A stretch of DNA of 64,000 nucleotides, from the NCBI RefSeq assembly GCF_029946505.1, contig NZ_JARZHG010000051.1:1-64000 (forward strand), in the 5' to 3' direction. The position numbers and the translations under genes are program-made. This stretch comes from Polyangium sp. y55x31. Lineage in GTDB: Bacteria; Myxococcota_A; Polyangia; Polyangiales; Polyangiaceae. The notes beneath the pieces are model-generated. The model saw only the letters and a list, made by a program, of their open reading frames with translations. It was not told the DNA's origin and made no database searches. The first letter of the stretch is position 1. Every line of letters begins with the position of its first letter. Of the stretch, positions 26,125 through 34,260 are shown in pieces.

Positions 26125-26745
26125 ATGAGCACGCACGACGCCGCGAGCGCGAGGCTCGGCTCGGCGTGGCCGATTCCGACGGCCGGGGTCGACGCGCCGA
26201 CGCTCGTCGCGTGGCGCGCGACGATGCTCCTCGACTCCGGCAAGCGGCAGGACGCCTACGCCGAGTACAACCGGTCGTTCGAGATGGGACCCAACGAGAT
26301 CGCGGGCAAGGCGCTGGTCGAAGCGTACGGTCAGCAGAACCGGCCGGACCTCGTCGGCCCGGTGTGCGCGAAGACAGTCCCGGTGTTGCACAACGACGAC
26401 GACAAGCTCGCGATGATCGCGATGTGCCGGAAGAACATGAACGCGCTGTCGCCCGAGGGCGAGATGGCGTGGATGAGCCCCGAGCTGGTCACCTGGTATC
26501 AGGACGAGAATGCGCGCCGCCTGGGTGCCCAGGTCGAAGCGGACAACGCGCGCATCGAGCGCCAGAAGCAAGAGCAGCACGTCGTGCGCGACATGGAGCA
26601 GTGCGCGGCGAACTGCAAGCGTGAAGGGCTGTACTGCCAGAACCGCTGTCGCCACGACAACGCGTGCGAGAATCGTTGCGTCGAGATCAATCACGCCTGC
26701 CTCGATCGCTGCGAATCGGAAGCCCACGACAAGCTCGGCCGGTAA
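26125..26745 (+). CDS. Small Cys-rich protein with TPR-like helices
   Basis: This codes for 206 residues if translation starts at the ATG at 26125. The frame is open far upstream, but that part is antisense to the lipoprotein gene, so the exact start is uncertain and a few extra codons are possible. A TPR-like segment (LDSGKRQDAYAEYNRSFEMG) is followed by a charged coiled-coil region and a C-terminal cluster of ten cysteines in 44 residues (CAANCKREGLYCQ, CRHDNACENRC, INHACLDRCES). No signal peptide precedes this start, which is odd for such a Cys-rich protein and suggests either an upstream start or metal binding in the cytoplasm. Confidence 0.6.
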   Translation: MSTHDAASARLGSAWPIPTAGVDAPTLVAWRATMLLDSGKRQDAYAEYNRSFEMGPNEIAGKALVEAYGQQNRPDLVGPVCAKTVPVLHNDDDKLAMIAMCRKNMNALSPEGEMAWMSPELVTWYQDENARRLGAQVEADNARIERQKQEQHVVRDMEQCAANCKREGLYCQNRCRHDNACENRCVEINHACLDRCESEAHDKLGR

Positions 26746-26803
26746 GCCCCCGCGGTGGAGACCGCAGCCTGCGCGGCCCGGACGGCTGCCATAGCCTCGG
26801 CGC

Positions 26804-27010
26804 ATGCGCTTCACCGCCCTTGTCGCCGCCCCATTCCTTGCCCTCCTCGCCGCATGCGGGAGCCAAGCTCCCTCCCCCGGAACCGCCTCCGCTCCCGCTC
26901 CCGCTCCCGCTTCCGCTTCCGCTCCCGATACGCCGCGCACCGCCCCCGACTCCGGCGGCCTCACGATCGGTCGCGGCAGCGGCTTCCGCCGCTCGGCCTT
27001 CTGGCGCTCC
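26804..27010 (+). pseudogene. 5' fragment of a lipoprotein gene
   Basis: The ATG at 26804 begins a good lipoprotein signal (MRFTALVAAPFLALLAAC), followed by a Pro/Ala/Ser spacer and SGGLTIGRGSG. Beyond about 27000 the frame continues only as Arg-rich sequence that is antisense to the gene at 27014-27394. It looks like a lipoprotein gene that lost its body where the two now meet. A very short functional lipoprotein cannot be excluded. Confidence 0.45.
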
Positions 27011-27013
27011 TCC

Positions 27014-27394
27014 TTACTTCTTGCCCGCGACCTTCGCCGCGACGACGACGCGGGGCTGCGGCGGCGGCAAGATCCTCGCCGGGCACGCGAGCCGATTGTA
27101 CGGAATCGGCAGGAGCTTCGCGCTCTCGGGAGGAGCGTCCAAGTCGAATACGTAGACGGGGAGACCATTACGTCTCGCCGCGTCCTCTGCCCATCTCTCC
27201 GTCAGGGGCGTCCCGTCGACGGTGAGCGCCCAGGACCGCGCATTTTTGGGCACATTCGGCGGGCGTACGCAGACGCGGACGACGTTCGGCGCCGCGAAGA
27301 TCGGGCTCATCGTGTCGCGCGAGGACGCGCATCCAGACAAAACGAACGACAGGACGACGAGCAGGGCGACATACCCCAGCATTGCCTTCTGCAT
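27014..27394 (-). CDS. Small lipoprotein of unknown function
   Basis: This encodes 126 residues. The start (MQKAMLGYVALLVVLSFVL) has AGGA upstream and leads to a lipobox (LSGC). The mature part has a central RSWALTVDGTPLTERWAED segment and ends VVVAAKVAGKK. No family is recognised. It converges on the truncated lipoprotein gene to its left, with its 5' end facing the tandem array upstream of the pst genes. Confidence 0.7.
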   Translation of the reverse strand: MQKAMLGYVALLVVLSFVLSGCASSRDTMSPIFAAPNVVRVCVRPPNVPKNARSWALTVDGTPLTERWAEDAARRNGLPVYVFDLDAPPESAKLLPIPYNRLACPARILPPPQPRVVVAAKVAGKK

Positions 27395-27549
27395 TGCCTT
27401 TTCCTGCGCCCCGGAATGGACCGACCCTCACCCCCATCAGCGGGGCGGCCATTCGGGCCATGACCGGACGATCCAGCGACGTTCGGCCGGCATTGACAAC
27501 CGGAAAGCCGCCGGTCGCGTACGCGTCCTCGGCCTCGGCATTCACGTGA

Positions 27550-27985
27550 ACGCGAACCACCTCTCGCGTGGACGCAAATCCCCTTCGCGTCCGAGCCTTC
27601 GGCGTTCGCTCGAACACGCTCCCCTCCCGCTCCCTCGCCCTCGGCGTTCGCTCCGACGCGAATCCCTCCCGCGTGGACGCGAATCACCTCTCGCGTAGAC
27701 GCGAACCACCTCTCGCGTGGACGCGAATCCCTTTCGCGTCCTAGCCCTCGGCGCTCGCTCCGACGCGAACCACCTCTCGCGTGGACGCGAATCCCTCCCG
27801 CGTCCGAGCCCTCGGCGTTCGCTCGAACGCGAACCCTCTCTCGCGTGGACGCGAATCCCTCCCGCGTCCGAGCCCTCGGCGTTCGCTCCGACGCAAACCA
27901 CCTCTCGCGTGGACGCAAACCACCTCTCGCGTGGACGCGAACCACCTCTCGCTCCGACGCGACCCTCCTCTCGCGTCCGAGCCCG
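27550..27985. repeat. 21-22 bp tandem array, each unit with inverted arms
   Basis: About nineteen units of 21-22 bp run up to 50 bp before the PHO box of the pst genes. Starts fall at 27550, 27572, 27656, 27677, 27699, 27721, 27763, 27785 and so on, averaging 21.4 bp. The typical unit ACGCGAACCACCTCTCGCGT carries ACGCGA and its complement TCGCGT around eight bases. Variant units with GCCCTCGGCGTTCGCTC are interspersed, giving a higher-order 63-65 bp repeat in places. Arg-rich frames cross it but nothing supports coding. The stretch 27395-27549 shows nothing else I can name. Confidence 0.9.
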
Positions 27986-28036
27986 AAAAAACCGCTCCCA
28001 CTCCCGCAGACGCCTTTTTTTCGCCGCTCCACCCCT

Positions 28037-28070
28037 CTGTCACGGTCCTGTCACACAGCACGGGTACGAC
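28037..28070 (+). promoter_or_regulatory. PHO box and -10 element of the pst operon
   Basis: Two direct CTGTCAC half-sites at 28037-28043 and 28048-28054, 11 bp apart, form a full PHO box. Ten bases further is TACGAC (28065-28070) as a -10 element, the spacing known for PhoB-activated promoters. The predicted transcript start is about 28077, the GTG of the permease gene, so the mRNA may be leaderless. Confidence 0.8.
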
Positions 28071-28076
28071 GGCCAT

Positions 28077-29285
28077 GTGGGCACCCGCGTCACGCGTTCG
28101 CTCGCGGACGCTGTCGTCCCGAAGCTCTTCTTCCTCTGCGCGCTCTCCAGCGTCCTCGCCACGCTCGCGATCGCCGGCCTGCTCGCCTTCGAGGCCCTCG
28201 GGTTCGTCCAGAACCTCGGCACGTCCGCGGCTGGCACTGGCAGCCTCACGTCGCTCCTCGTCGGCACCGTCCTCGCGACGCTCGTCGCCGTCCTCGTCGC
28301 GCTCCCGCTCGGCCTCGTCGCCGCGGTCTACCTGAGCGAGTTCGCCGGACCACGCGCGCGCCGTCTCCTCGAGCTCGGGCTCGACGTGCTCGCGAGCCTG
28401 CCCACGGTCGTCCTCGGCTACCTCGCGATCACCCTGCTCGGGCCGGCGCTCGCCGAGCACCACGTGCTCCTCTCGGGCGTCGCCCTCGGCGTGATGATCC
28501 TGCCGTACTTCGCGTCGCAGAGCGCGCGCGCGATCTCCGCCGTCCCGCACAACCTGCGCGAGGGCGCGTATGCGCTCGGCGCGGGCAAGCTCGCGACGGT
28601 CTACCGCATCGTCCTCAAGGCCGCGCTCGGCGGGATCGGCACGGCGCTCTTGCTCGCCGTCGCGCGGGCGCTCGGTGAGGTGATGATCCTCGTGATCGTC
28701 ACCGGCCATGCCCCGCAAGGCGGGTGGGACGTCTGGGTCCTCGAAGCCTCGAACCACCTCGCGCGCGCGTCGCTCGCCGCCACGATCGAGGGCGCCCTCG
28801 GCCTCGTTGCCCTGGCCCTCGGGATGGCCGTGCTCGCCTCGGTCGGCGCCGCGGTGTGGCTCGAAGAGTACGCGCCTCGTGGCCGGCTCATGTCGCGCGT
28901 CGAGCGGATCGCCCGCAAGCTCGCCGCAGCCCCGCCGATCGTCTACGGCCTGCTCGGCTTGGCGATCTTCGTGCGTGTGCTCGGCCAGGGCGAGAGCACG
29001 ATCGCGGGCGCCGCGATGCTCGCGCTCCTCCTCTTGCCGCGGATGACCACGGCCTTCCGCGAGGCGCTCCGCGCGGTGCCCGCGTCGCTCCGGGAAGCCT
29101 GCCTCGCGCTCGGCGCCGATCGGCTGCGCACGCTCGGCGAGGTCGTGCTCCCCGCCGCGATGCCCGGGATCTTGCGCGCCGCCCTCCGCTCGCTCGCCCG
29201 CGCGGCCGTCGAGACGGCGCCGCTCGCGTGGATCGGCGCGCTCGCGCTCTCGGCGCTACCCTGGAGACTTCTCGGCGCGGCCTGA
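28077..29285 (+). CDS. pstCA: Fused PstC-PstA phosphate ABC transporter permease
   Basis: This 402-residue membrane protein carries two MetI-type permease domains in one chain. The first (about residues 5-215) has PstC-like helices (LPLGLVAAVYLSEFAGPRAR) and an EAA loop (REGAYALGAGKLATVYRIVL). The second (about 230-402) is PstA-like (AVWLEEYAPRGRL, APPIVYGLLGLAIF) with its own EAA loop (REACLALGADRLRTLGEVVL). Separate PstC and PstA are usually about 300 residues each, so both halves are compact. The GTG at 28077 is chosen because the open frame upstream lies in the tandem array and PHO box. No pstS gene is nearby. Confidence 0.88.
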   Translation: MGTRVTRSLADAVVPKLFFLCALSSVLATLAIAGLLAFEALGFVQNLGTSAAGTGSLTSLLVGTVLATLVAVLVALPLGLVAAVYLSEFAGPRARRLLELGLDVLASLPTVVLGYLAITLLGPALAEHHVLLSGVALGVMILPYFASQSARAISAVPHNLREGAYALGAGKLATVYRIVLKAALGGIGTALLLAVARALGEVMILVIVTGHAPQGGWDVWVLEASNHLARASLAATIEGALGLVALALGMAVLASVGAAVWLEEYAPRGRLMSRVERIARKLAAAPPIVYGLLGLAIFVRVLGQGESTIAGAAMLALLLLPRMTTAFREALRAVPASLREACLALGADRLRTLGEVVLPAAMPGILRAALRSLARAAVETAPLAWIGALALSALPWRLLGAA

Positions 29286-29312
29286 CGCCCGCGAAACGAC
29301 GGACAAACCCGT

Positions 29313-30098
29313 ATGACCTCCGACCACCCGCACGACAGCGAGCCCCCGGTGAAGATGAAAGCCGAGGATTTACGCGCGTGGTCTGGCAGCGAGGAGGTGA
29401 TCCGCGGCATCACGCTGCGCATCGCGGACAAGCGCGTCACGGCGCTGATGGGCCCCTCCGGCTGCGGCAAGTCACCGCTCCTCCGGTGCTTGAACCGCAT
29501 GCACGAGATCACGCCGGGCAACCGCGTCGAGGGCCGCGTGCTGCTCGACGGCGTCGACATCTACGCCCCCGGCACGAGCCCCGCGGAGGTCCGCCGCCGG
29601 GTCGGCATGATCTTCAAGAAGCCGAACCCGTTCCCGCACATGTCCGTGCGGGACAACGTCCTCGCCGGCCTCCGCTTGAACGGCCTTCTCGCCGAGCGCC
29701 CCGACGAGCTCGTCGAGCGCTCCCTTCGCCAGGCTGCGCTCTGGGACGAGGTCGCGGACGACCTCGCCCGCCCCGGCACGAGCCTCTCGCGTGGCCAGCA
29801 GCAGCGCCTCTGCATCGCGCGCGCGCTCGCGCTCGGACCCGAGGTCCTGCTCATGGACGAGCCGACGAGCGCGCTCGACCCCGTGGCGACGAGCCGCATC
29901 GAGGACCTCATCCACGAATTGCGCGAGCACGTCGCCGTGGTCATCGTCACGCACAACATGCAGCAGGCCGCGCGCGTCAGCGACTACACGGCCTTCATCC
30001 ACGAGGGAGATCTGGTAGAGTTCGATCGCACGGATCGGATCTTCACGAACCCGAGGGAGAAACGAACCGAGGACTACGTCACAGGGAAGTTCGGTTGA
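29313..30098 (+). CDS. pstB: Phosphate ABC transporter ATPase PstB with altered core motifs
   Basis: This 261-residue protein is 27 nt downstream of the fused permease gene and is PstB by length and by [14 protein letters not shown] (Walker B), [11 protein letters not shown] (H-loop) and [13 protein letters not shown]. Three core positions differ from the usual PstB: Walker A reads GPSGCGKSP instead of ending ST (residue 55 Thr to Pro), the Q-loop reads FKKPNPF instead of FQKPNPF (Gln102 to Lys), and the signature reads LSRGQ instead of LSGGQ (Gly160 to Arg). Each is a possible single-base change. It may be weakened or serve signalling more than transport. Confidence 0.9.
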   Translation: MTSDHPHDSEPPVKMKAEDLRAWSGSEEVIRGITLRIADKRVTALMGPSGCGKSPLLRCLNRMHEITPGNRVEGRVLLDGVDIYAPGTSPAEVRRRVGMIFKKPNPFPHMSVRDNVLAGLRLNGLLAERPDELVERSLRQAALWDEVADDLARPGTSLSRGQQQRLCIARALALGPEVLLMDEPTSALDPVATSRIEDLIHELREHVAVVIVTHNMQQAARVSDYTAFIHEGDLVEFDRTDRIFTNPREKRTEDYVTGKFG

Positions 30099-30121
30099 GC
30101 TGAAAGGATTTTTCGAGGTCG

Positions 30122-30847
30122 ATGCCCCAGGGTCAGCACACGAGCCGCGTCTACGAGAACGAGCTGCGCACGCTGCGCGATCGGCTGCTCCTCATGGGCA
30201 GCCTCGTCGAGGAGATGATCGGCAAGGCGATGCAGGCCCTCGCCACGCGGGACACGGCCCTCGCGCGCTCGACCATGAAGATGGACCGGCGCATCAACCG
30301 GCTGGAGTGCGAGATCGACGACCTCTGCATGCGCATCCTCGCCATGCGCCAGCCCGTCGCCTCGGACCTGCGCTTCGTCACGAAGGCCCTGAAGATCGTC
30401 ACCGACCTCGAACGTATCGGCGACCTCGGCGTGAACATCTGCGACCGCGTGGCGGAGCTCAACGAGGAGCCGCCGCTCGGCGCCACGTTCGACCTCGTGG
30501 CCCTCGCCGACGAAGCGACGCTCGTGGTGCACGAGGCGCTCGACGCGCTCGTCGAGCGTGACGTCGACCGCGCCACGGAGCTGCTCACGCGGGACGAGGC
30601 CATCGACGAGCACTACGGCGAGATCTGGAAGCGCCTGCTCGAGCTCATGACGTCGGACCCGACCACGATTTACCGGGCCACGCGTATCCAATCGATCGCG
30701 AAGTACCTCGAACGTATCGGCGATCACGCGATGAACATTGCCGAGACCGTGGTTTTCCTGGTCACCGGCAAGGACATCCGGCACCGCAATCGGCGCTACG
30801 AGACCGGAGCACCGCCACCCGACGCGGAGGGCTCCGGCCGGCCCTGA
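30122..30847 (+). CDS. phoU: Phosphate-signalling protein PhoU
   Basis: This 241-residue helical protein has two PhoU repeats (about residues 15-105 and 115-210). The metal-cluster-type motifs KALKIVTDLERIGDLGVNI and SIAKYLERIGDHAMNIAET are intact. PhoU restrains PhoR when phosphate is plentiful. It is 23 nt after pstB and closes the pst operon. The C-terminal 20 residues after VTGKDIRHR are a divergent tail. Confidence 0.95.
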   Translation: MPQGQHTSRVYENELRTLRDRLLLMGSLVEEMIGKAMQALATRDTALARSTMKMDRRINRLECEIDDLCMRILAMRQPVASDLRFVTKALKIVTDLERIGDLGVNICDRVAELNEEPPLGATFDLVALADEATLVVHEALDALVERDVDRATELLTRDEAIDEHYGEIWKRLLELMTSDPTTIYRATRIQSIAKYLERIGDHAMNIAETVVFLVTGKDIRHRNRRYETGAPPPDAEGSGRP

Positions 30848-30879
30848 GACGACATCCCTCTTTGGCTCGACGCGTGCTC

Positions 30880-31710
30880 ATGCGCCTTGCAATCAGGTTT
30901 GCCCTCGGATTCGGCGCCGTCGCGTTCACCACCGCGGCCTCGGCCGACGTCGTGCCCAACGTGCAGATCGACTGCCCGAAGGGCACCCACAAGGAGATCG
31001 GCCACAGCGGGCCCTATTGCGCTCCGCCGATGCGCGCGGATTGCCCGCCGGGGTACGAGCCGCAGGTCTACCGCACGACGTCCTATTGCGAGCGGCCTCC
31101 CACCGCGCCTTGCCCCGACGGCCTGCACTGGGAATCGAAGGGGCCGGACGAGGCTTCGTGCTCGCTGAACGAGGTCTGCGAGCCAGCCGGCGGAAAATGC
31201 GAGCACGGCCTCTGCAAAGAGCTCTCGTTTTGCATCGAAAAGGTGCTGACGCGCCGCGTCCTCCACTCCGTCGCCCACGGCACGTGCAAGACCCCGTCGG
31301 ATTGCGCGGCCTTCCCAAGGAGCAAGTGCGAGAAGCGCGCGACGTGCACCGACGAGGACGCTCGAAAACGCGAGGCCGAGCGGATCGCCGCCGCCAAAGC
31401 CGTGCGGGCGAGCGCCGTCCCAGCACCTTATGTGGCGATCCCGGGCGGAGATCCGCCGCGTTATCCCGTCCTGAAGGAGGACGCCCAAGAGCCCCCGCCC
31501 GTCCCCGCGTCCAGCGAAACCCCCGACGTCCCCGCGCCCAGCGAGACCCCCGACGCGTCGCGTCCGCCGGACGCCGGCGCGGCCAAACCGCCGAGCCCTG
31601 GGGGCTGCGCCGGATGTGAGGTCGGCGCGTCGGATCGGGACACGGCGGGCTGGGCGGCGCTCGTGACCCTGCTCGGGCTCGGTATCGCCATGCGGCGAAA
31701 AGGCGGGTGA
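30880..31710 (+). CDS. Secreted Cys-rich protein with MYXO-CTERM-like tail
   Basis: This encodes 276 residues from the ATG at 30880, chosen over a TTG six codons upstream because it gives a clean signal peptide (AIRFALGFGAVAFTTAASA). The mature part has regularly spaced Cys-Pro motifs (DCPKGTHKEIGHSGPYC, DCPPGYEP, PCPDGLHWE) like short repeated beta modules. A Pro-rich linker leads to GGCAGCEV, a hydrophobic segment (WAALVTLLGLGIAM) and RRKGG. This tail matches the MYXO-CTERM pattern, thought to be processed and anchored at the cell surface. It follows phoU but is probably not part of phosphate uptake. Confidence 0.82.
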   Translation: MRLAIRFALGFGAVAFTTAASADVVPNVQIDCPKGTHKEIGHSGPYCAPPMRADCPPGYEPQVYRTTSYCERPPTAPCPDGLHWESKGPDEASCSLNEVCEPAGGKCEHGLCKELSFCIEKVLTRRVLHSVAHGTCKTPSDCAAFPRSKCEKRATCTDEDARKREAERIAAAKAVRASAVPAPYVAIPGGDPPRYPVLKEDAQEPPPVPASSETPDVPAPSETPDASRPPDAGAAKPPSPGGCAGCEVGASDRDTAGWAALVTLLGLGIAMRRKGG

Positions 31711-31851
31711 GGTCGAACGTCACAGTCCTTCCTCTGCCCCCCACCCCTCGCGGATCGAGCGGGAAGCGGGGGCCCCGGAGAGGGCGTTTCGCGGCCCGTG
31801 CCTCGCGCAAAACTTGCTGAGAGCCCGGGAACTTGTGCTACGGCACGGCCC

Positions 31852-32760
31852 ATGGCGAAGTCAACGCGCCCCGTCACGATCGAGAGGCCCTCGCCGGCCG
31901 ACGAAAGGCCCGCGTGGTCCCGGGTCGGGATCGTCGCAGCGGTGGGCTTCGTACTGGGCGTCGCCTGGCCCAAGCTCGCGGGCGTGAAGGTCGGCCCCAA
32001 CGTGCCGGGGGATCTCAAGGCCCAGGTCGAGGTCACCGCGCCCCCGACGGCGTCCGCCCAGGCCGCGCCCGCCGCGCCGCCGCCCACGGCCGCCCCCACG
32101 GCCGAGCCCGCCGCGGCGGCTCCGCCGAACAAGCAGACCGTGGTCGTCGGCCCGGGCAAGATCAGCCGTTGCTGGGACAAGAAGAACAAAAAGGTCACCG
32201 ATTGCGGGGCCCTCCAGCTCGATCCCGTCGCGGTCCCCAAGCTCCAGGGCCTCGCCGAATGCCCCTCGGCGGTCGGCCTCTCGGGCAAGCTCACGCTCGG
32301 CCTCGAGATCGATTTCGAGAAAAAAGAAGTCCACGTCGTCAAGAACAAGAAAGACAAGACGACGATCCCGACCTCGACCGTCACCGGCATCGTGCAGTGC
32401 GCCTCGCGCGCCTTCGCGAACCTCCCGCTCGAAGACGTCCCCAACAAGTACCGCCATTACACGGTGCAATACGGCCTGACGTTCTACCCGCCCGGAAAGG
32501 CGCCCGAGGAGGCCGAGGCCGCGGCCACGGGCGAGGGCGAAGACGCCGCCGGCAGCACCACGAGCGAGGCAGAGGCCAATGGCACGGGCACCGTGAGCTG
32601 GGATACGGCGCTCGTCCGCAAGGATCCCAAGGACGGCGAGGTCGTGGTGCGGCTCGTGCGCGGGACGAAGGTCAAGATCGTCGGCCGCCGCAACGATTGG
32701 TTCAAGATCGAGACCAACGGCAAGACCGGCTGGATCTACCGCGGCGCCATCGGACTCTGA
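31852..32760 (+). CDS. Inner-membrane protein with C-terminal SH3-like domain
   Basis: This encodes 302 residues from the ATG at 31852. After a short cytoplasmic start there is one membrane segment (VGIVAAVGFVLGVAW), an Ala/Pro linker, and a globular part (about residues 95-225) with Cys pairs (SRCWDKKNKKVTDCG, LAECP, VQCASRAF). A Glu/Ala-rich linker and a bacterial SH3 domain (about 245-302, LVRGTKVKIVGRRNDWFKI, GKTGWIYRGAIGL) follow. SH3_3 domains often bind peptidoglycan or protein partners in the periplasm. The middle domain is not recognised. It precedes the VanW gene by 69 nt. Confidence 0.8.
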   Translation: MAKSTRPVTIERPSPADERPAWSRVGIVAAVGFVLGVAWPKLAGVKVGPNVPGDLKAQVEVTAPPTASAQAAPAAPPPTAAPTAEPAAAAPPNKQTVVVGPGKISRCWDKKNKKVTDCGALQLDPVAVPKLQGLAECPSAVGLSGKLTLGLEIDFEKKEVHVVKNKKDKTTIPTSTVTGIVQCASRAFANLPLEDVPNKYRHYTVQYGLTFYPPGKAPEEAEAAATGEGEDAAGSTTSEAEANGTGTVSWDTALVRKDPKDGEVVVRLVRGTKVKIVGRRNDWFKIETNGKTGWIYRGAIGL

Positions 32761-32829
32761 TTTTCCACGCGGATCTGGAAATCGAGCCGCCTGGAACGAT
32801 AAGCTCGGGCCCGAGGCGTTCTCGGGCCG

Positions 32830-34260
32830 ATGTCACACGCAAGCGCGCACTCCTCGTCCACCACGCGACGCCCCCGCCGGAACTTCCTGCTCCGCGGCGC
32901 CCTCGCGATGCTCGTCGCCGGCGCCGGGGCGCTCTCGGCCTCCGCCGCTTGTCGATCCCTCCTGCCCGCTGAAAACGCGATCGCGAAGGGCGTGCGTATC
33001 GGCGGCGTCGACGCCGGTTCGGGGTCGCCGCGCGAGGTCGCCGAGCGGCAGGCGCGCGCCTTGCTCGATCGACGCGTCACGCTCGTCATGGGCGAAGAGG
33101 TCGCCCTCGAGACCTCGCTCGCCGAGCTCGGCGCGACCGTCGACGAGGAGCGGCTCGCGGCGCGGCTTTCATCCGTGGGCCGCGAAGGGGACCTCTTCAC
33201 GCGCCTCGCCGATGCGCTCTCCGCGCGGCGCGGCGACGTCTCGGTCCCCGTCTTCGTCACGCTCCCGATCGAGCCCCTCGCCGCCGCGCTGGAGCGACGC
33301 AAGGACGAAGCCGACACCCCGCCCCGCGGCGCGCGCCTCGATTTCGCCACCGGAAAACCCACCCCGCACGTCGCCGGCCAGTACCTCGATCTTTATGCGG
33401 CCGCCTCGGCCATCGAGCGAGCCGCGCAGAACGGCGAGACCCGCGTGCCCGTCCCGACCTTCGAAATCCTGCCCGACGCGTCGAGCGAGGTCGTCGCGTC
33501 GATCGACGTCTCCCGCGTGATCACGAAATACGAGACCCGCTTCGGGTATCTCGGCGGACAGGCGAACCGCGCGCAGAACGTCGCGCGCGCCGCGGCCGGC
33601 ATCGATGGCGTCGTGCTCCTCCCGGGCGAGATCAAGAGCTTCAACGCCGAGGTCGGCGCCCGCACGAAGGAAAATGGCTTCACCACGGCGCCCGAGATCT
33701 TCAAGGGCGAGATGCGCGAGGGCATCGGCGGCGGCACCTGCCAGGTCGCGAGCACGCTGCACGCGGCGGCGTATCTCGGCGGGTTCGAGATCACCGAGCG
33801 GATCAACCATTCCCGGCCGAGCGGCTACATCCCGATGGGCCTCGACGCCACGGTCGTATATCCGCACGTCGACCTCAAGCTCAAGAACCCCTACACGTTC
33901 CCCGTCGTCGTGCACGCCGTCGCGCAGAAGGGCATTCTCACGGTGGAGATGCGCGGCAGCGGCGCGCCCGCCGACGTCGAGTGGTCGAGCGCGACGATCG
34001 GCGTCTCCCCGTACAAACGCAAGATCGAGGAGAGCGCGTACTTGACCGAGGGGCACGTCGTCCTGAAGCAAAAGGGCATTCGTGGCTACCAGATCAAGAA
34101 GACCCGCGTCGTGAAATCGGACGACGGCCGGGCGCGCGTCGAGGAGAAGACCGACGTCTATCCGCCGACCTTCGAGATCCTGATCGTCCCGCCCGGCCTC
34201 GATCCCGCGACATTACCTCCGTTGCCCGGCGAAGAGGCCGAGCGGCAATCGAGCGGATAA
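32830..34260 (+). CDS. VanW-family protein
   Basis: This 476-residue protein has an Arg-rich start and a signal anchor (FLLRGALAMLVAGAGALSAS). A peptidoglycan-binding-like domain (about residues 55-210) is followed by the VanW domain (about 230-420) with LLPGEIKSFNAEVG, GIGGGTCQVASTLHAAAYLGG and HSRPSGYIPMGLDATV, the family signature including the conserved Cys and His. VanW was named from vancomycin-resistance clusters; its reaction is unknown, with envelope or peptidoglycan roles suspected. Its 3' end overlaps the convergent metallophosphoesterase gene by 48 nt. Confidence 0.92.
   Translation: MSHASAHSSSTTRRPRRNFLLRGALAMLVAGAGALSASAACRSLLPAENAIAKGVRIGGVDAGSGSPREVAERQARALLDRRVTLVMGEEVALETSLAELGATVDEERLAARLSSVGREGDLFTRLADALSARRGDVSVPVFVTLPIEPLAAALERRKDEADTPPRGARLDFATGKPTPHVAGQYLDLYAAASAIERAAQNGETRVPVPTFEILPDASSEVVASIDVSRVITKYETRFGYLGGQANRAQNVARAAAGIDGVVLLPGEIKSFNAEVGARTKENGFTTAPEIFKGEMREGIGGGTCQVASTLHAAAYLGGFEITERINHSRPSGYIPMGLDATVVYPHVDLKLKNPYTFPVVVHAVAQKGILTVEMRGSGAPADVEWSSATIGVSPYKRKIEESAYLTEGHVVLKQKGIRGYQIKKTRVVKSDDGRARVEEKTDVYPPTFEILIVPPGLDPATLPPLPGEEAERQSSG

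Noticed and set aside
27550-27985. CRISPR-like array or Arg-rich coding gene
   Set aside because: Units of 21-22 bp are directly adjacent without spacers; translations are low-complexity and lack starts.
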